Source of the DNA: Charina bottae
Lineage: Eukaryota; Chordata; Lepidosauria; Squamata; Charinaidae
Reading direction: 5' to 3'
Length of the DNA stretch: 64,000 nucleotides
Assembly: GCA_023362775.1 (NCBI GenBank)
Contig: JALMGJ010000003.1
Location: 78,660,355-78,724,354, forward strand
Position numbers and translations under genes: made by a program. Shown piece by piece: positions 11,542 through 23,058 of this stretch. The first letter of the stretch is position 1, and each line of letters starts with the position of its first letter. The notes under the pieces were generated by a model. That model was not told where the DNA came from. It saw only the letters and a list, made by a program, of their open reading frames with translations, and did no database searches.

Positions 11542-11878
11542 AAAAGGTAAAGGTACCCCCCGCACATTTTTTGTGCAGTCGTGTCCGACTCTAGGGGCCG
11601 GTGCTCATCTCCGTTTGTTAGCCAAAGAGCCAGCGTTGTCCGAAGACGCTTCCACGGTCATGTGGCCGCATGACACGCGCGGAACGCTGTTACCTACCCA
11701 CCGAAGTGGTACCTATTCATCTACTTGCATTTGCATGCTTTCAAATTGCTAGGTTGGCAAGAGCTGGGGCAAGTGCGGGAGCTCACTCCGCACACAGGGC
11801 TAGGGATTCGAACCTCCGAACTTGTGATCTTCCGATCAACAAGCCTGGTGTCTTACCCGCTGAGCCACCACGCCCCTT
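11542..11878 (-). mobile_element. Sauria-type SINE (tRNA head, BovB-like tail)
   Basis: A full-length SINE on the minus strand with a perfect 12-bp TSD AGGCTAACCTTA (11530-11541 and 11879-11890). On the minus strand it begins GGCGTGGTGGCTCAGCGGG (A box), has the B box GGTTCGAATCCC, a body of about 200 bp, and ends CTAGAGTCGGACACGACTGC plus a short GGTACCTTTACCTTT tail. The GTCGGACACGACTG part matches the BovB 3' end at 50247-50266, the classic sign that BovB supplies the reverse transcriptase. Confidence 0.93.
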
Positions 11879-11890
11879 AGGCTAACCTTA

Positions 11891-13918
11891 CTGTCAACTG
11901 AATTAATTTCTGTTTTACTGCATTTGAAGTTGAATTCAGGAAACCTGCATAGCTGCCTCATTTATGCAAGACATGAAGTATTTAAAGTTTTTGAAATTGT
12001 TCTTATTTCATTATGACACAGCTAGGTGACTAAGCTAGGTGACTCCTGTTTTCCAGAAGTCTAAGGGGCAAAAATGATTCCTTAAATCTTGTGGATTTTT
12101 ACATCCCCCCATTTCACAAACTCTTGAATTCCTCTCCAAAGTTAAGGCCTGGTTTCACCCAGTTTTGGAACTGAGCCCTTAACATGCCCCCCAAAGGCTG
12201 CTATGGCCAATGGCAGTGGTGTAGCATTGCCATGCAGCATTACCTGGGGAAGGAAAATTAAAAATTGAAGTGGATGCTGAGATGATTTCAGACTTAGAGA
12301 GATGGCTCACTAGTATAGCTAGTGCTCGACCACTGGCTCTAAGTCCAGTGCTTGAAAGCCCCTGAAGCAGACAATCACCCAGAAAGTAGCCAACAAAACC
12401 ACAGTGGCAAATAGGTAAAGCATCAGTAGTTGGACCAGCAAGACTAAGACTACTGAGATGACACTGCTTACTGCAACGTAGTTGATTCTTAATTTTATAG
12501 TTAAGTTTATAAGTTATAGCCAAAGTGATCGCCTATACAGACTGATAGATGTGCCAATTTTTTTTAATACACACACTCTACCCTGTACCACAAAATGGTA
12601 TTTATTCTAAGCTAAATGCCTTCTATATTGATCTAGTACAACAAATGCTACTAGTCATGAAGATAATCATGATAATGATTAGATGACTTAAGTGAAATTA
12701 AAATAGAAAAGTGTATATATTCAAGTTTATACTGTACTAAATGTATACATTTAGGAGTAATTCTGTGTTGGTGAACTCAACAAGTGGAATGAACACAGAA
12801 ACATTTGGGAGCAGGGAAAAGTCCAGGGAGGGGTGATCATATTGCATGTAGAATTCATCATCCAGCCATTAGTCTGCAGACAGACCACTACTTTTTAATT
12901 ATTATCTCCATCCTGGTTGAAAACTTGTTGCACAGGTACATATACTCTAAAATGTGGCTAACATATAAAGGATCAAATTTCCCTCCAGCCTTCCCACTGC
13001 ACCCACCCATGGCGTCATTTTTAGAAAAGCTTCATAAAGAGAACAAGCTTTGGCCTTACATAAACATAGGGCTCCTTCCAGACACATCACTCAGGCAACC
13101 TGAATAAGCTGCTGAAATCTTTATAGTATCCTGGCTCTGCCACAGGCATTGCTATTTAAGCAATCCTGTGCATATACATGTCACAGATGAAAGCCCATTG
13201 CTGAACCAGCAGTTGTGTCAGAGTAAAGAGACGAGAGAGTCTGATCCCCAGATTTAGTGATTTAGGACTGTTTTGTTTTAGGTCATCAAATCTGTTTTGA
13301 TTATGAACAGAGTCAGCATAGAGCACCAAATTCTGCACTTCCACTAGCAGGTTAAATTGCAGCCTGCTTAAAAGTCAAGGTTTTTTAAAAAAATGTTTTG
13401 ATATGGGAGAAAGTCTATCTGCAAACACACCAAGGTACAAAATGATAAAGTAGTATTTTACTAAAGAATTTAAAATGTAGTCCCCTTTTGACAAATACTT
13501 ATTGTTAGGACCAAAGGAACCAAAAGAATTATTTTTGTTATTTAGTGCCACCTCTCTTGATCATATCCTGCCCCTCCCCGAATCACAGCAGCTGCTTCTT
13601 TTGCTTAGAACTTTCCACTTTGACTCAGCCAAGTGTCCCTAGGAAAATCTTGCAGAGGTATAATTTTTCTAAAGAGGCACCTGATTATAGAGGCTGATAT
13701 GTTTGAATAGCAAAGGATAGTACTATACTGTATAGCAAGCTACCAACCCTCCAAAAATGTGCTTAGGTTTACAGATTCTATCAGTTCTAAAAGTTATGAT
13801 CATTCTCCTATAACTTGTAAAGGCAGCCTACCTAAGGGGGAAAAAAAAGATGCCTCCTTCTCAAGCAGGCAAGTCAAGGGAATCTATAGCAGCTACTAAA
13901 TGACATGAGCTAATCACA
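11891..13918. other. No gene recognised
   Basis: AT-rich unique sequence. Reading frames at 12179-12523 (minus) and 12805-13107 (plus) show no recognisable motif. Confidence 0.5.
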
Positions 13919-13955
13919 AAGAGTCGGACACGACTAAACGACTGAACAACAACAA
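13919..13955 (+). mobile_element. Severely 5'-truncated BovB, 3' terminus only
   Basis: AAGAGTCGGACACGACTAAACGACTGAACAACAACAA matches the last 40 bp of BovB at 50246-50285 with one or two changes. This is a dead-on-arrival insertion of minimal length; flanking CATGAGCTAA / CATGCTAA may be a decayed TSD. Confidence 0.85.
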
Positions 13956-14333
13956 TTCATGCTAAAGAACCAAGCATGGAATAATAATTATACAAATGAT
14001 CAGCCTCCATGGGATCTGTATGTGATCCAATGAGCTACATTAAAGTATTTTCTCTTTCCTGTGTAAGATACTGCTGAAGAATAGGAAAACAAGCAGACAA
14101 ACAAACATGGCAACACTTCTTTCAGCCTCTGAGTTCTCAGTGATGTATGCACTTAGGTGCTTGAGCACTTTCTATCTTTCTGAGAGTGGACTCAGAAAGC
14201 TAATGAGCCTTCATGACAATTCATGGCTACATTCAGCACAGCTGCTTCAATAATGCATCCACACATAACACTTTTTTTTTTAAAAAAAAGTAGTTTGCTG
14301 AAGAGGCTATTTTACCTGTTTCTCACACAATGG
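13956..14333. other. No gene recognised
   Basis: AT-rich, with a T10/A8 homopolymer run near 14272-14289. Confidence 0.5.
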
Positions 14334-14345
14334 TAACTCATATTA

Positions 14346-14685
14346 AGGTAAAGGTAAAGGTTCCCCCCGCACATTTGTGCAGTCGTGTCCGACTCTAGGG
14401 GCCGGTGCTCATCTCCGTTTGTTAGCCGAAGAGCCAGCGCTGTCTGAAGACGCTTCCACGGTCATGTGGCCGGCATGACGCACGCGGAACGCTGTTACCT
14501 ACCCACCGAAGTGGTACCTATTTATCTACTTGCATTTGCATGCTTTCGAATTGCTAGGTTGGCAAGAGCTGGAGCTAGTGCGGAAGCTCACTCCACACGC
14601 AGGGCTAGGGATTCGAACCTCCGAACTTGCGATCTTCCGATCGACAAGCCTGGCATCTTACCCGCTGAGCCACCACGCCTCCATA
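14346..14685 (-). mobile_element. Sauria-type SINE (tRNA head, BovB-like tail)
   Basis: Full-length minus-strand copy with a perfect 12-bp TSD TAACTCATATTA (14334-14345 and 14686-14697). A and B boxes and the GAGTCGGACACGACTGC tail are intact; it is very close to the 11542 copy. Confidence 0.93.
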
Positions 14686-14697
14686 TAACTCATATTA

Positions 14698-16635
14698 GAT
14701 AGGAATAATTTATTACTCTGAACCATAAACAAATAAACCACATTACGACTTGGTCTGAACCCAACCATTATCTAAGGTAGATAATGTAGTAATTCCCCAG
14801 CTAGAATTGTGGGAGTTGAAGTCCACACATCTTAAAGTTGTTAAGGTTGAGAAACAGATCTAAGGTTTGACTTCCAAGCCAGTTTATTTAGGATCAAGTT
14901 GCAAATACTGGAGAATCTAATACTGAAATCTGACTGGTCATGATAAACTAAGTCTTGCAACCACAGTCATTCTGCAGTCTTTTCACTATTTTACAAGGTT
15001 GGTTAAACATTATTACTTTGAGAACAAAATGACAGGTTGTTTTTCTTAAACACTGGATGCCAAAAACTGACATGGAAAATGCCAGTGAAATACAACAGAT
15101 CCACTTTAAAATATTCATATTGCTTTTTTTAAGCAACAGGTATTGATTTTAATCCCTCCTTCAATTTACTTTTAGCAGAAAAAAAATGTTGGTAGCATGT
15201 TTTTTATACATAATCATCGAAGAGGTTGAATGTTGATCTGACCTGTCCAAGCATCTTGACTGAGTTTTCTTCCCAGTACAGGCACTGCCTTTGCCTTTCC
15301 AAATAAACATCCTCTTCAAACATAGTAATAGATTCAAAGTCATCTTACACAATTGTATACAAAATATCCTCTCTGCTAATCTTCCATCCACTGACTTTGA
15401 TGGAAAATAATTAAGGATAAAGGGAGAGCAATCATCAAAAATGTCTCAGCTCAAGGAAGAAAACTGTCCAGTGCAGGTAGACTTTAATATTAACTTGCAA
15501 CTTTTTCTCCCATCCTTACTGCAAAACCTGAAGCACATCTGAGAGTTATTTAAGGACAAATAATAATTATTATGGGGATAATTATTGGGCAGGCAACTCT
15601 TCCTCTCTAGGTATAAGTGAAAAAGAAAAGAAAAGGGATTTTAAGTAATTTTAGAGATATAACCAGTATAATTAGGTGTTCAGTGAGCACTTAACAATTG
15701 AACTATGCTTATTAAAATTACTGTTTTAATCAGAATGTTGCCAGATTATCTTTAATATCACAATGCCTTGATTTCCTGGAACTCTGACTGGGACCAGACT
15801 CCATACCTTCTGGAGAATTTAAGTTTGCCTTAATGCTACAGGTAATCCACCCCCACTCCTCCAACATCCCTGTGGGAAATGGAGGCTGTTTTTTCCACTT
15901 CTCACTTTTTTTTTTGCAAAACCACATCCCAAAATAGCCAATAGTGACTATGGAGATTGTGGAAAAATCAGAGAAGAAAGATGGGAAAAGGCTGTTTTGC
16001 CATATTAAAGGAGTGCATACTATTGCCTCTAGGAGTGGGAAGGAATCAAAGGTTGGATGTTTGCTTTAGTCTAAAGAACTGGTTTCTTTGGTTAGACTGC
16101 AAAGGTCATCTTATAGACAACAGATCTGTAACTCTGTTGTCTCTGGATGTAACCAGGGAAAATCTCTACTTTTTACTATCTCCTTTAATGCTTCTCCTCT
16201 GAGCTTCAGATAGCTCTAGGCAGGAATGTATTTGCTTTTCTTAATTCTACCTTCTCCTTTTTTGGCCTTCTGCCCTAATAGCTATTCTTTCAAGCCAGAA
16301 ATTGGTTCCTTACTTCAGGTACAAGAGCTATGTTGTAGATTACAGGCTTGTGGACTTGAGTGTGCATTTGAACATGCATTTAACATGTTAAACTATAAAG
16401 TAATTTGTACATGTACTATTTCAACTCATGTATTAATTTTACACATATACACATACCTACTTTATTAAACTCACACAAGGTCATTTGGTGAAATTAAAGA
16501 GGAGAGAACCACACCAATTATAAATTACCATATTGGTTGGGAAGGTAATGATAAATTTAAGAAGAGCCCCCCTGGAGTACACCAGCATTATGTGACATAC
16601 TGTAGCCATACAGGTGTGTTTGGCAAGCTTCCCAA
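14698..16635. other. No gene recognised
   Basis: AT-rich unique sequence; a short AAACCACATTACGACTTGG motif near 14737 belongs to a degenerate repeat seen elsewhere in the window. Confidence 0.5.
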
Positions 16636-16639
16636 CACT

Positions 16640-16745
16640 ATTGTATCTCACCTTCTGAGCCCAATTCAAAGTACTCATGATGGTGAATAAAACCTTACAT
16701 ACCTAGGCCCAAGGAATTTACCGAACCACCTACTTCTGTATAGTC
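16640..16745 (+). mobile_element. L2-type LINE relic, C-terminal coding fragment
   Basis: The plus strand reads TCTGAGCCCAATTCAAAGT, then TAAAACCTTACATACCTAGGCCC and GAACCACCTACTTCTGTA. This corresponds to the L2 C-terminal coding region (FKVLMVFKALHGLGP.YL-like), also seen intact at 31850-31915. Short and decayed. Confidence 0.5.
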
Positions 16746-16854
16746 TGCTTCATACTTTTAATGGGACATCTAAGTCTTATGAATTGTGCTACATGTTCCT
16801 CTCAGTGTAACTAACAGCCTTATTTGGAGCTTGCATAAGAGCCTGCTGACTAAA

Positions 16855-17189
16855 AAATGTAAAGGTTCCCCCCGCACATTTGTGCAGTCGGGTCCGACTC
16901 TAGGGGCCGGTGCTCATCTCCGTTTGTTTGCCGAAGAGCCAGCATTGTCCAAAGACGCTTCCATGGTCATGTGGCCGGCATGATGCACGCGGAATGCTGT
17001 TATCTACCCACCAAAGTGGTACCTATTAATCTACTTGCATTTGCATGCTTTCGAATTGCTAGGTTGGCAAGAGCTGGGGCTAGTGTGGGAGCTCACTCCG
17101 TCACGCGGGACTAGGGATTCGAACCTCCAAACTTGCAATCTTCTGATCGACAAGCCTGGCGTCTTACCCACTGAGCCACCACGCCACCA
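16855..17189 (-). mobile_element. Sauria-type SINE (tRNA head, BovB-like tail)
   Basis: Minus-strand full-length copy with an 11-bp TSD TGCTGACTAAA (16844-16854 and 17190-17200). More CpG decay than the 14.3-kb copy, suggesting greater age; the tail reads GAGTCGGACCCGACTGC. Confidence 0.93.
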
Positions 17190-17200
17190 TGCTGACTAAA

Positions 17201-18074
17201 GTATTGTTTTAATTTAGCTGAATAAGCTAAATTTAATTAATTTTAATTAATTTGATTTAAAACTATTCAAATAAGTTTATTTCTTATTGGGAGAAAAATA
17301 TATCCTTGGATCTGAAACATCATCAAAAATCAACCCAATTTTTGATGACGTTAAGGCCTAAGAGAGCCATTTAGAGATTAAAAAGCAAGTCCTTTCTTAT
17401 GGACCTGCAGAGAGATAAGAAAAGTATTTTATTATTGCAATTACAGCCTGTGCAGTAAACCTTTCTCCTCACCTAATTACTTTTCTAATATCTTATCTGT
17501 CCCCCCCCCAATAATATTTTTATTAGCTGGTCTCAATGCTTTGCCATCAATGGTTTGGAGCATGTTCAAAAACCATCACAAGATCACCTGTGCTTTGTTA
17601 TTGAGACAGTTTTGCATATTCTATTGAACTGTCCTTCTTATCAACCCATGACACTCTGAATTAGTAGTGCCCTTATTAGGATCATGTTTATGCTGGTTCA
17701 ATGAGAAGAATGCTCCGTTTTGTTAGCAGACAGATCTAGAGAAATATCTAGGAGAGTTGCCAAATTTTGTTCAATTAGGATTGCCATGAGAAACTTTCAG
17801 GTTTAACATTAGCCATGTTTGCTGGCAAATTGATCTCTGCCCAGATAGCCTGTAATCAATTTTTCTCTGACTGTATTGTGTTTCATGTCTTGGTCTTTGA
17901 CCATAACTAAAAAAAGAAAAAAAATCATTAAGACGAGTAGCTGTTGCCTGATCTTTACATGCCACTGAATCAGATTTGATTCCTTTTGATTGCACGGACA
18001 AATGCTTATTATTTTGACCTGTCTTTAATAATAATAACTTTTAATTCTTCTAAAGATATTCTAATAATTTCTTT
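17201..18074. other. No gene recognised
   Basis: AT-rich; an inverted repeat CATCAAAAAT/ATTTTTGATG near 17320-17348 could form a hairpin but has no known role. Confidence 0.45.
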
Positions 18075-18745
18075 ATTTTGTATATCTATCTTATCTGCTG
18101 TCTTCTTCTAGTTCTGCTTCCTACAATGTTGCCAAGCACTATCATTTTTCTACTGTGTTACATTGCATTACATAACCAAACTTTGTGAGTTTCTACTTGC
18201 TGAAGTAGAAATTTGCTTCAAGGAAGCAATTAACCTTTGATCCAGGAATGATTGACTGGTTTTTCTTTCATGGTATTCTCAGTAACCCTCTCCAAATCCA
18301 TAATTTGGAAGTGACAATCTCTTTATCTCATTCTTTTTCAGTATCTAGTCCAGAGCTTTCCAAAGTGTGTGGGGACACGTTAGTGTGTCAGCTGCAGTGT
18401 CTGGGTGTGTTGCAACTGTTGCTGCCTCTGAGCCCTGCCAGGATTCCACGCAGGTCCTAGTGCCTGCCTTGTACCTTGCTGCCTCCAAACCTGCTGTGAT
18501 TCCACGCAGGTCCTAGTGCCTGACTTGTGCCCTGCTGTAAGAGTGTGTCGTGAAATGATGCATGTCTAAAAAGTGTGTCACCAACATGAAAAGTTTGGAA
18601 AGCTCTGATCTAGCTTCATAACTGTACATTACACCAAAAAATACTATTGCTTTAACTATTCTGATCCTTGTAAATATAGAAATGTCCCTGTTTTTCATGA
18701 TCTTTTCTAAGGTTGTTGCTTTTCTTCCTAGAATGAATCTCTTCT
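18075..18745 (-). mobile_element. Ancient RTE/BovB-like relic interrupted by a hAT element
   Basis: On the minus strand, 18745-18616 translates to LILGRKATTLEKIMKNRD then ISIFTRIRIVKAIVF and GVMYSYEA, matching the RTE segment LLGRKAMANLDSILKSRD..VRIVKAMVFPV.MYGCE. After the hAT insertion (18351-18607) it resumes at 18342 with LWIWRGLLRIP and NQSI, matching LWCWRRLLRVPWTARRSNQSI. It continues through KLTKFGYVMQ to about 18075 (RRRQQIRWI-like). Stops and frameshifts are common, so this is far older than the two BovB copies. Confidence 0.75.
18351..18607 (+). mobile_element. hAT non-autonomous transposon
   Basis: Perfect 14-bp terminal inverted repeats CAGAGCTTTCCAAA / TTTGGAAAGCTCTG enclose 257 bp. 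The 8-bp flanks are ATCTAGTC and ATCTAGCT (6 of 8 identical), as expected for hAT. Internally a block GATTCCACGCAGGTCCTAGT occurs twice about 60 bp apart. Its right half is nearly identical to 57672-57747. No transposase frame is present. Confidence 0.85.
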
Positions 18746-19527
18746 TTATTTCTACAGCACAATTATCTATTTATTCTTGAGCCCAAGAAAACTATGTAAC
18801 TTCTTCAAAAATCACTAAGCAAGTAGACTGACACTGTAGCTTCCTAATTTGTAACATGCATTTTGTATTTTTACTTACATAATGAGCTCTTCTAAGTATT
18901 CTTCTTACTTCAGTTAACAACGTGGCATTCTGTTTTAAAAAATAAAATCTTTCTCAAATCAAACTTGAGAAGTCACCTCCTTGTGACCAGATGGACACCT
19001 CTAAATAGGCTGTCTAATGATAGTTTAGCTATGTCTTGTATAAACAAATACCTTTTTTGATCCTGTTTCTCAGTGCATTTAGTTTCAAAGGATGAAAAGT
19101 GCTCTTCAGTAGTGCCTAATTCAGAATTTTCTCTTGCAAAGGTGTTAACTATTGTGTGTGTGTATATAACTTTTCTCCCCAGTTTATTCTCATTGGAACA
19201 CATGCAAATCTTGGCTAACAAACCTGTGTTTCTTTTTCTAGTTTCCTTTGTCTTCTCCATTTATAAAGCAGATGCCTCCATGTTTAAAAATTTACATATA
19301 ATTGTAAGCAAGCAAATGTAATCATTCAGTATTTTTTATAGCAGCCAATATTAGAAATATAGATCTACTTGTGGCTTGGTCAACATAACCTGCCTTTGAC
19401 TCTGCATATCAGACCATTGTTCTGGAAGAAGAAATAATGTGTTATTAATACCATAGCTTCATCCAAGCTATCTGCAAAGAATTTTCTTTGCTCCACTGCT
19501 CAATGCCAGAGGATGCATAAGGCACTT
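18746..19527. other. No gene recognised
   Basis: AT-rich; no supported features. Confidence 0.5.
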
Positions 19528-19532
19528 TGCTT

Positions 19533-20062
19533 TGAAGATCATTCAGTGGCCTGTTAGAACCAGTGAATGGAACAGAGCTTAACGTAGTATAAGCTCATGC
19601 ACAGAAAAAGAATATTGTTTAAAAACAGAGCCAGTGAGCACGTTAGAGAGATCCAGGTTCTTAATCTTACACTTTTAGCCCACCCAAGCATAAAGAAACA
19701 CACACTTAGACATAGTAGGTTCAAAAAGTAAGTACAAAAGAGTTCTTACGTTTATTGGTTCAGTTACATCCATTTTGTTGAGAAATGATTCTTCTTTGGT
19801 TCCCTAGACCCCTGGCCCTATGTTGCTGCCAGGGCTGCATAGAGAAAAGGGGAAAAAATCTCCTAGGCCCATCCATGGCCTATGATGGAGAGAGAGCAAG
19901 CAGCATGCTTGCCTCTCCGCTAGAGAGATTCGAAGAAGGACTGACTGAGAAAGAGGAAGTGGGAGTGGCAACAAAAGAACTTCCTCAAAGACACGGAGAA
20001 TTGCATCCTGGGATGAACATCTACATGCAAATGAGGCATGTTGATTTGCTGAAATTCCAACA
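19533..20062 (-). mobile_element. Solo LTR of an endogenous retrovirus or LTR element
   Basis: A 530-bp block beginning TG and ending CA, flanked by a perfect 5-bp TSD TGCTT (19528-19532 and 20063-20067). Read on the minus strand it begins TGTTGG, contains an octamer-like CATTTGCATG, and has a polyadenylation signal AATAAA (plus-strand 19751-19756) followed by about 210 bp of U5-like sequence ending CTTCA. No internal coding region lies next to it, so it looks like a solo LTR left by recombination. Family not recognised; the boundaries rest on the TG...CA ends plus the TSD. Confidence 0.6.
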
Positions 20063-20067
20063 TGCTT

Positions 20068-22985
20068 GAGATCAGAATATGCACTGTTTCAAAATCTCTG
20101 TGGCAAGATTTCAAATTGATTAAGTGTGCCTGTTCCAATGTACTCTCTCAGAGAGGTATATACATCACTCTTCTGGGTATGTTTCATAAAGCTTCATAAG
20201 CCAACTTGAACTTGAATTTAAAAAAAAAGCTTCCACGTTGCAAAGAGCCACGATATGAGAATCATCCCTCCCCTCACCATTATTATGTTACTTATGACTA
20301 AATGTTCCTTTGGCAATGTTGCCCATTGCCCTTAATGACAATGGTCCATCAATTCACAAGAGACTAACTATTTCTAAAACCACCATATGCTAGAAAGCAG
20401 GGAACTCCTCCTGGTCTCTGCAGCTGTCAGAAATCCCTCAGTTCAGCTGTGCTGTTAAAAAAGGATTAGGAAAGGGCATGATTAACCAGAGGAGTTTAAA
20501 ATGACAAACAAGCCTCTAAATGGGATTAGAGCAGTAATGAAAGCAGTAATGAATGAAAGAAGCCCTGGAATATTACCTATAAATATCCAGCAGATAGATT
20601 AGACCCTTGGACACTGCATTAGCAGACTCTATAAAATTATTTCAATTACTCGTCATCGATAAATAACAAAGCCATATTCTAGGAAAAGCAAACTCTTTTC
20701 TGGTGCTTTTTGAGGCTATTAGGAGAGATTTGGTGAGAAAAAAGATATAGGAAACACAGAAAGATGCTGAAAAAGGCAGCCAAACATGACAAATATTAAC
20801 ATTATCTTTTAAGACATATAATTACACCTGATTGGTCTCAACTGACTAATTTTGGTAAGGCTGTAATCAGAAAATAGTAATTTGTAGTATTTACTTATTG
20901 ACTTGAAGGTGGGGTAATAGAGATATCACACACCTGTTTTTTGTTTCATTGTCATTACTGACAGAACATGTGTTGTGGGGAAGTGAAGAACTAAAAAATC
21001 TGGGAATGTTATTGATCAGAGACTACAGTGAACTGAGAATGCCTTGTTGACAATCACAAGGAATATACAGTATACTTGTTTTTCATATGACCAAGAAAAG
21101 ACAGTTCTCTGCTGATCAGTTAGAGAAAGAAGTTCCTAATATTTATAGCAAATCTGGTTAAAAAACAGAGACAATATTACCCACATCTATTTCATCCTGT
21201 AACTGGAGAGAGTTCTTTTAACTATGCCTATATAGCTATCAAGTTCAAGTGCCAGAATTCTTCAAAGAAGTATGAACTGTCATTTCTTAAAAGTCCAGTG
21301 AAGGAGCAGGGTCACCATGAATGAAGCTAGGGAGATGGAATTCATGTTATTGGAAAATACAAATTAACTTCCCACTGCCTCTGATCTCCTATTCTGTTGA
21401 AATATTCCAAAAGGCAGGAGAGTCACATGCACTATTACTCTGTAGCTGAGGGGACAGATGACCTTTCCAATACGGTACATTTATAAATCTTAAATAATGA
21501 AATTTCCTACAAAAGAAATGAGTAAGTTCAGGTTAAATCATTTTCTGCAACAGATTTATGCTGAGAGTTTGGGAGTATGCACACAGAAGGGTGAGTCAAA
21601 TAGTAGGCCTTGCACATTCTTTCCTTTAAAACTACAGTGACTTCTCAACCAGTGAGAATGAGTGACAGTAGCCCTGGAAACAGGATTTGCTTAACCAAAA
21701 AATAAAGCAAGGGGAAAGAGAAGCTGTCTTTTTTCCCTCCCAAATACATGATTACAAATTACAATCAGCATGAAAAGTAAGAATACACATTAATGCTTCA
21801 TATTGCCTAGCCTTGATATCTTTATCATTATAGGGGCTAATTCATTTGCAAATATGCAAGCAGAGCACAAATAAAAAGAAATAGCAGGCATCCCTGTAAG
21901 AGAGCAGATTTGCTAGCTCTCATCAGTGCCAGAAGGACACATAATCTGCATACCAAGGTGCCTTCAGCCATTGTTCAGTTCTTTATGCAGCTTTGTATAA
22001 CCATACCAAGTGTCAGGAGACTATAACAATTAGCTCCCCTGAAGAGACATAAATCCACCATTCTGAGTTATTAGCCTAACAAAATCACTCTACTGATGAG
22101 GTTGCTTCCCACTCTCTGGGGGAGGAAACCCAAGAAAGTTGATTGCTAACATCTGATGCCAGGATGCTGGCAAGAAATAAAGCCTTTACATTCTCCTACC
22201 CATTGTCTTTCAGTGTGGCAACACATCCTGTCTTTGTAATAAATGGGACTAGTCGGTTGCCTGTTATAGGAGTAGTATAAGAGATTTGTTTTGTTTTGTT
22301 TTGCTTTGTATTTGTTTTAATGTGCCCTGACCATTGACAGGGCATTTCCATATTGCAAGCGTTATAATAATACATCACTTACTGTTTGGTCATTACATGG
22401 TAAAAAGGGGCAGGTATAACCTTTGGGCCAGGTAGGTCTCTAGGCCACGCTTAAATGGGCAGATTATAAAAGATCAGATCAGCATTTGGTTGTCTGAAAC
22501 CTAGAAACAGGAATTACTAAAACAGGCAAAAGCCTGTTCTCCAGGGAAAGGGATGTTTCCACATACCCCTGTTACCATTTTGTTATAGATTCTAGTTCAT
22601 AAAAAAAAAAAAATTGCCCTTGTATTGATTCATGTCTTCCTTCCTGTGAACATTAGTTCTGCCACAGTCAAAATGTTACTAAACCAGTTACTAAATCATG
22701 TCATTATAAACACAAGGTATAGATGGAAACTATCTTCCACCCGAAAAAGATCCTGTTCCAGCCCTTTAAGTACAGTAGGTGGGAAAAAGAGGCATAAGAA
22801 ATCAAAATGAATTGTTATAAACAGAGCTCAGTTTTGATATATACCACTTCCTTGGATGGGAGCAATGAGAAATGGTTGTATAGAAATGTAAAAACATTGC
22901 AATGTAAAAACATTACACAGCAGCATCCTATCAAAATGTAGTCCTTTATATAAATTTAATTTTTCTTCTAAGAGCTGAATAGTTC
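20068..22985. other. No gene recognised
   Basis: Nearly 3 kb of AT-rich unique-looking sequence. No domain-bearing frame or clear mobile element is visible. Confidence 0.5.
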
Positions 22986-22989
22986 TTGG

Positions 22990-23058
22990 TATATTTATTT
23001 ATTTATTAAATTTATATTTCCACCCATCTCCCCTATCGGGGACCCTATTGGTTCTACC
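22990..23058 (-). mobile_element. L2-type LINE 3' end fragment
   Basis: The plus strand reads TATTTATTTATTTATTAAATTTAT, then CACCCATCTCCCCTATCGGGGACCC, the antisense of the L2 tail and hairpin. Outer stem pairs are partly lost. Confidence 0.7.

Noticed and set aside
11670..11885. Frame with RARDSNLRTCDLPINKPG-like peptide, repeated at 14466, 50586 and 61599
   Set aside because: Conceptual translation of the Sauria-type SINE, recurring only because the SINE recurs.
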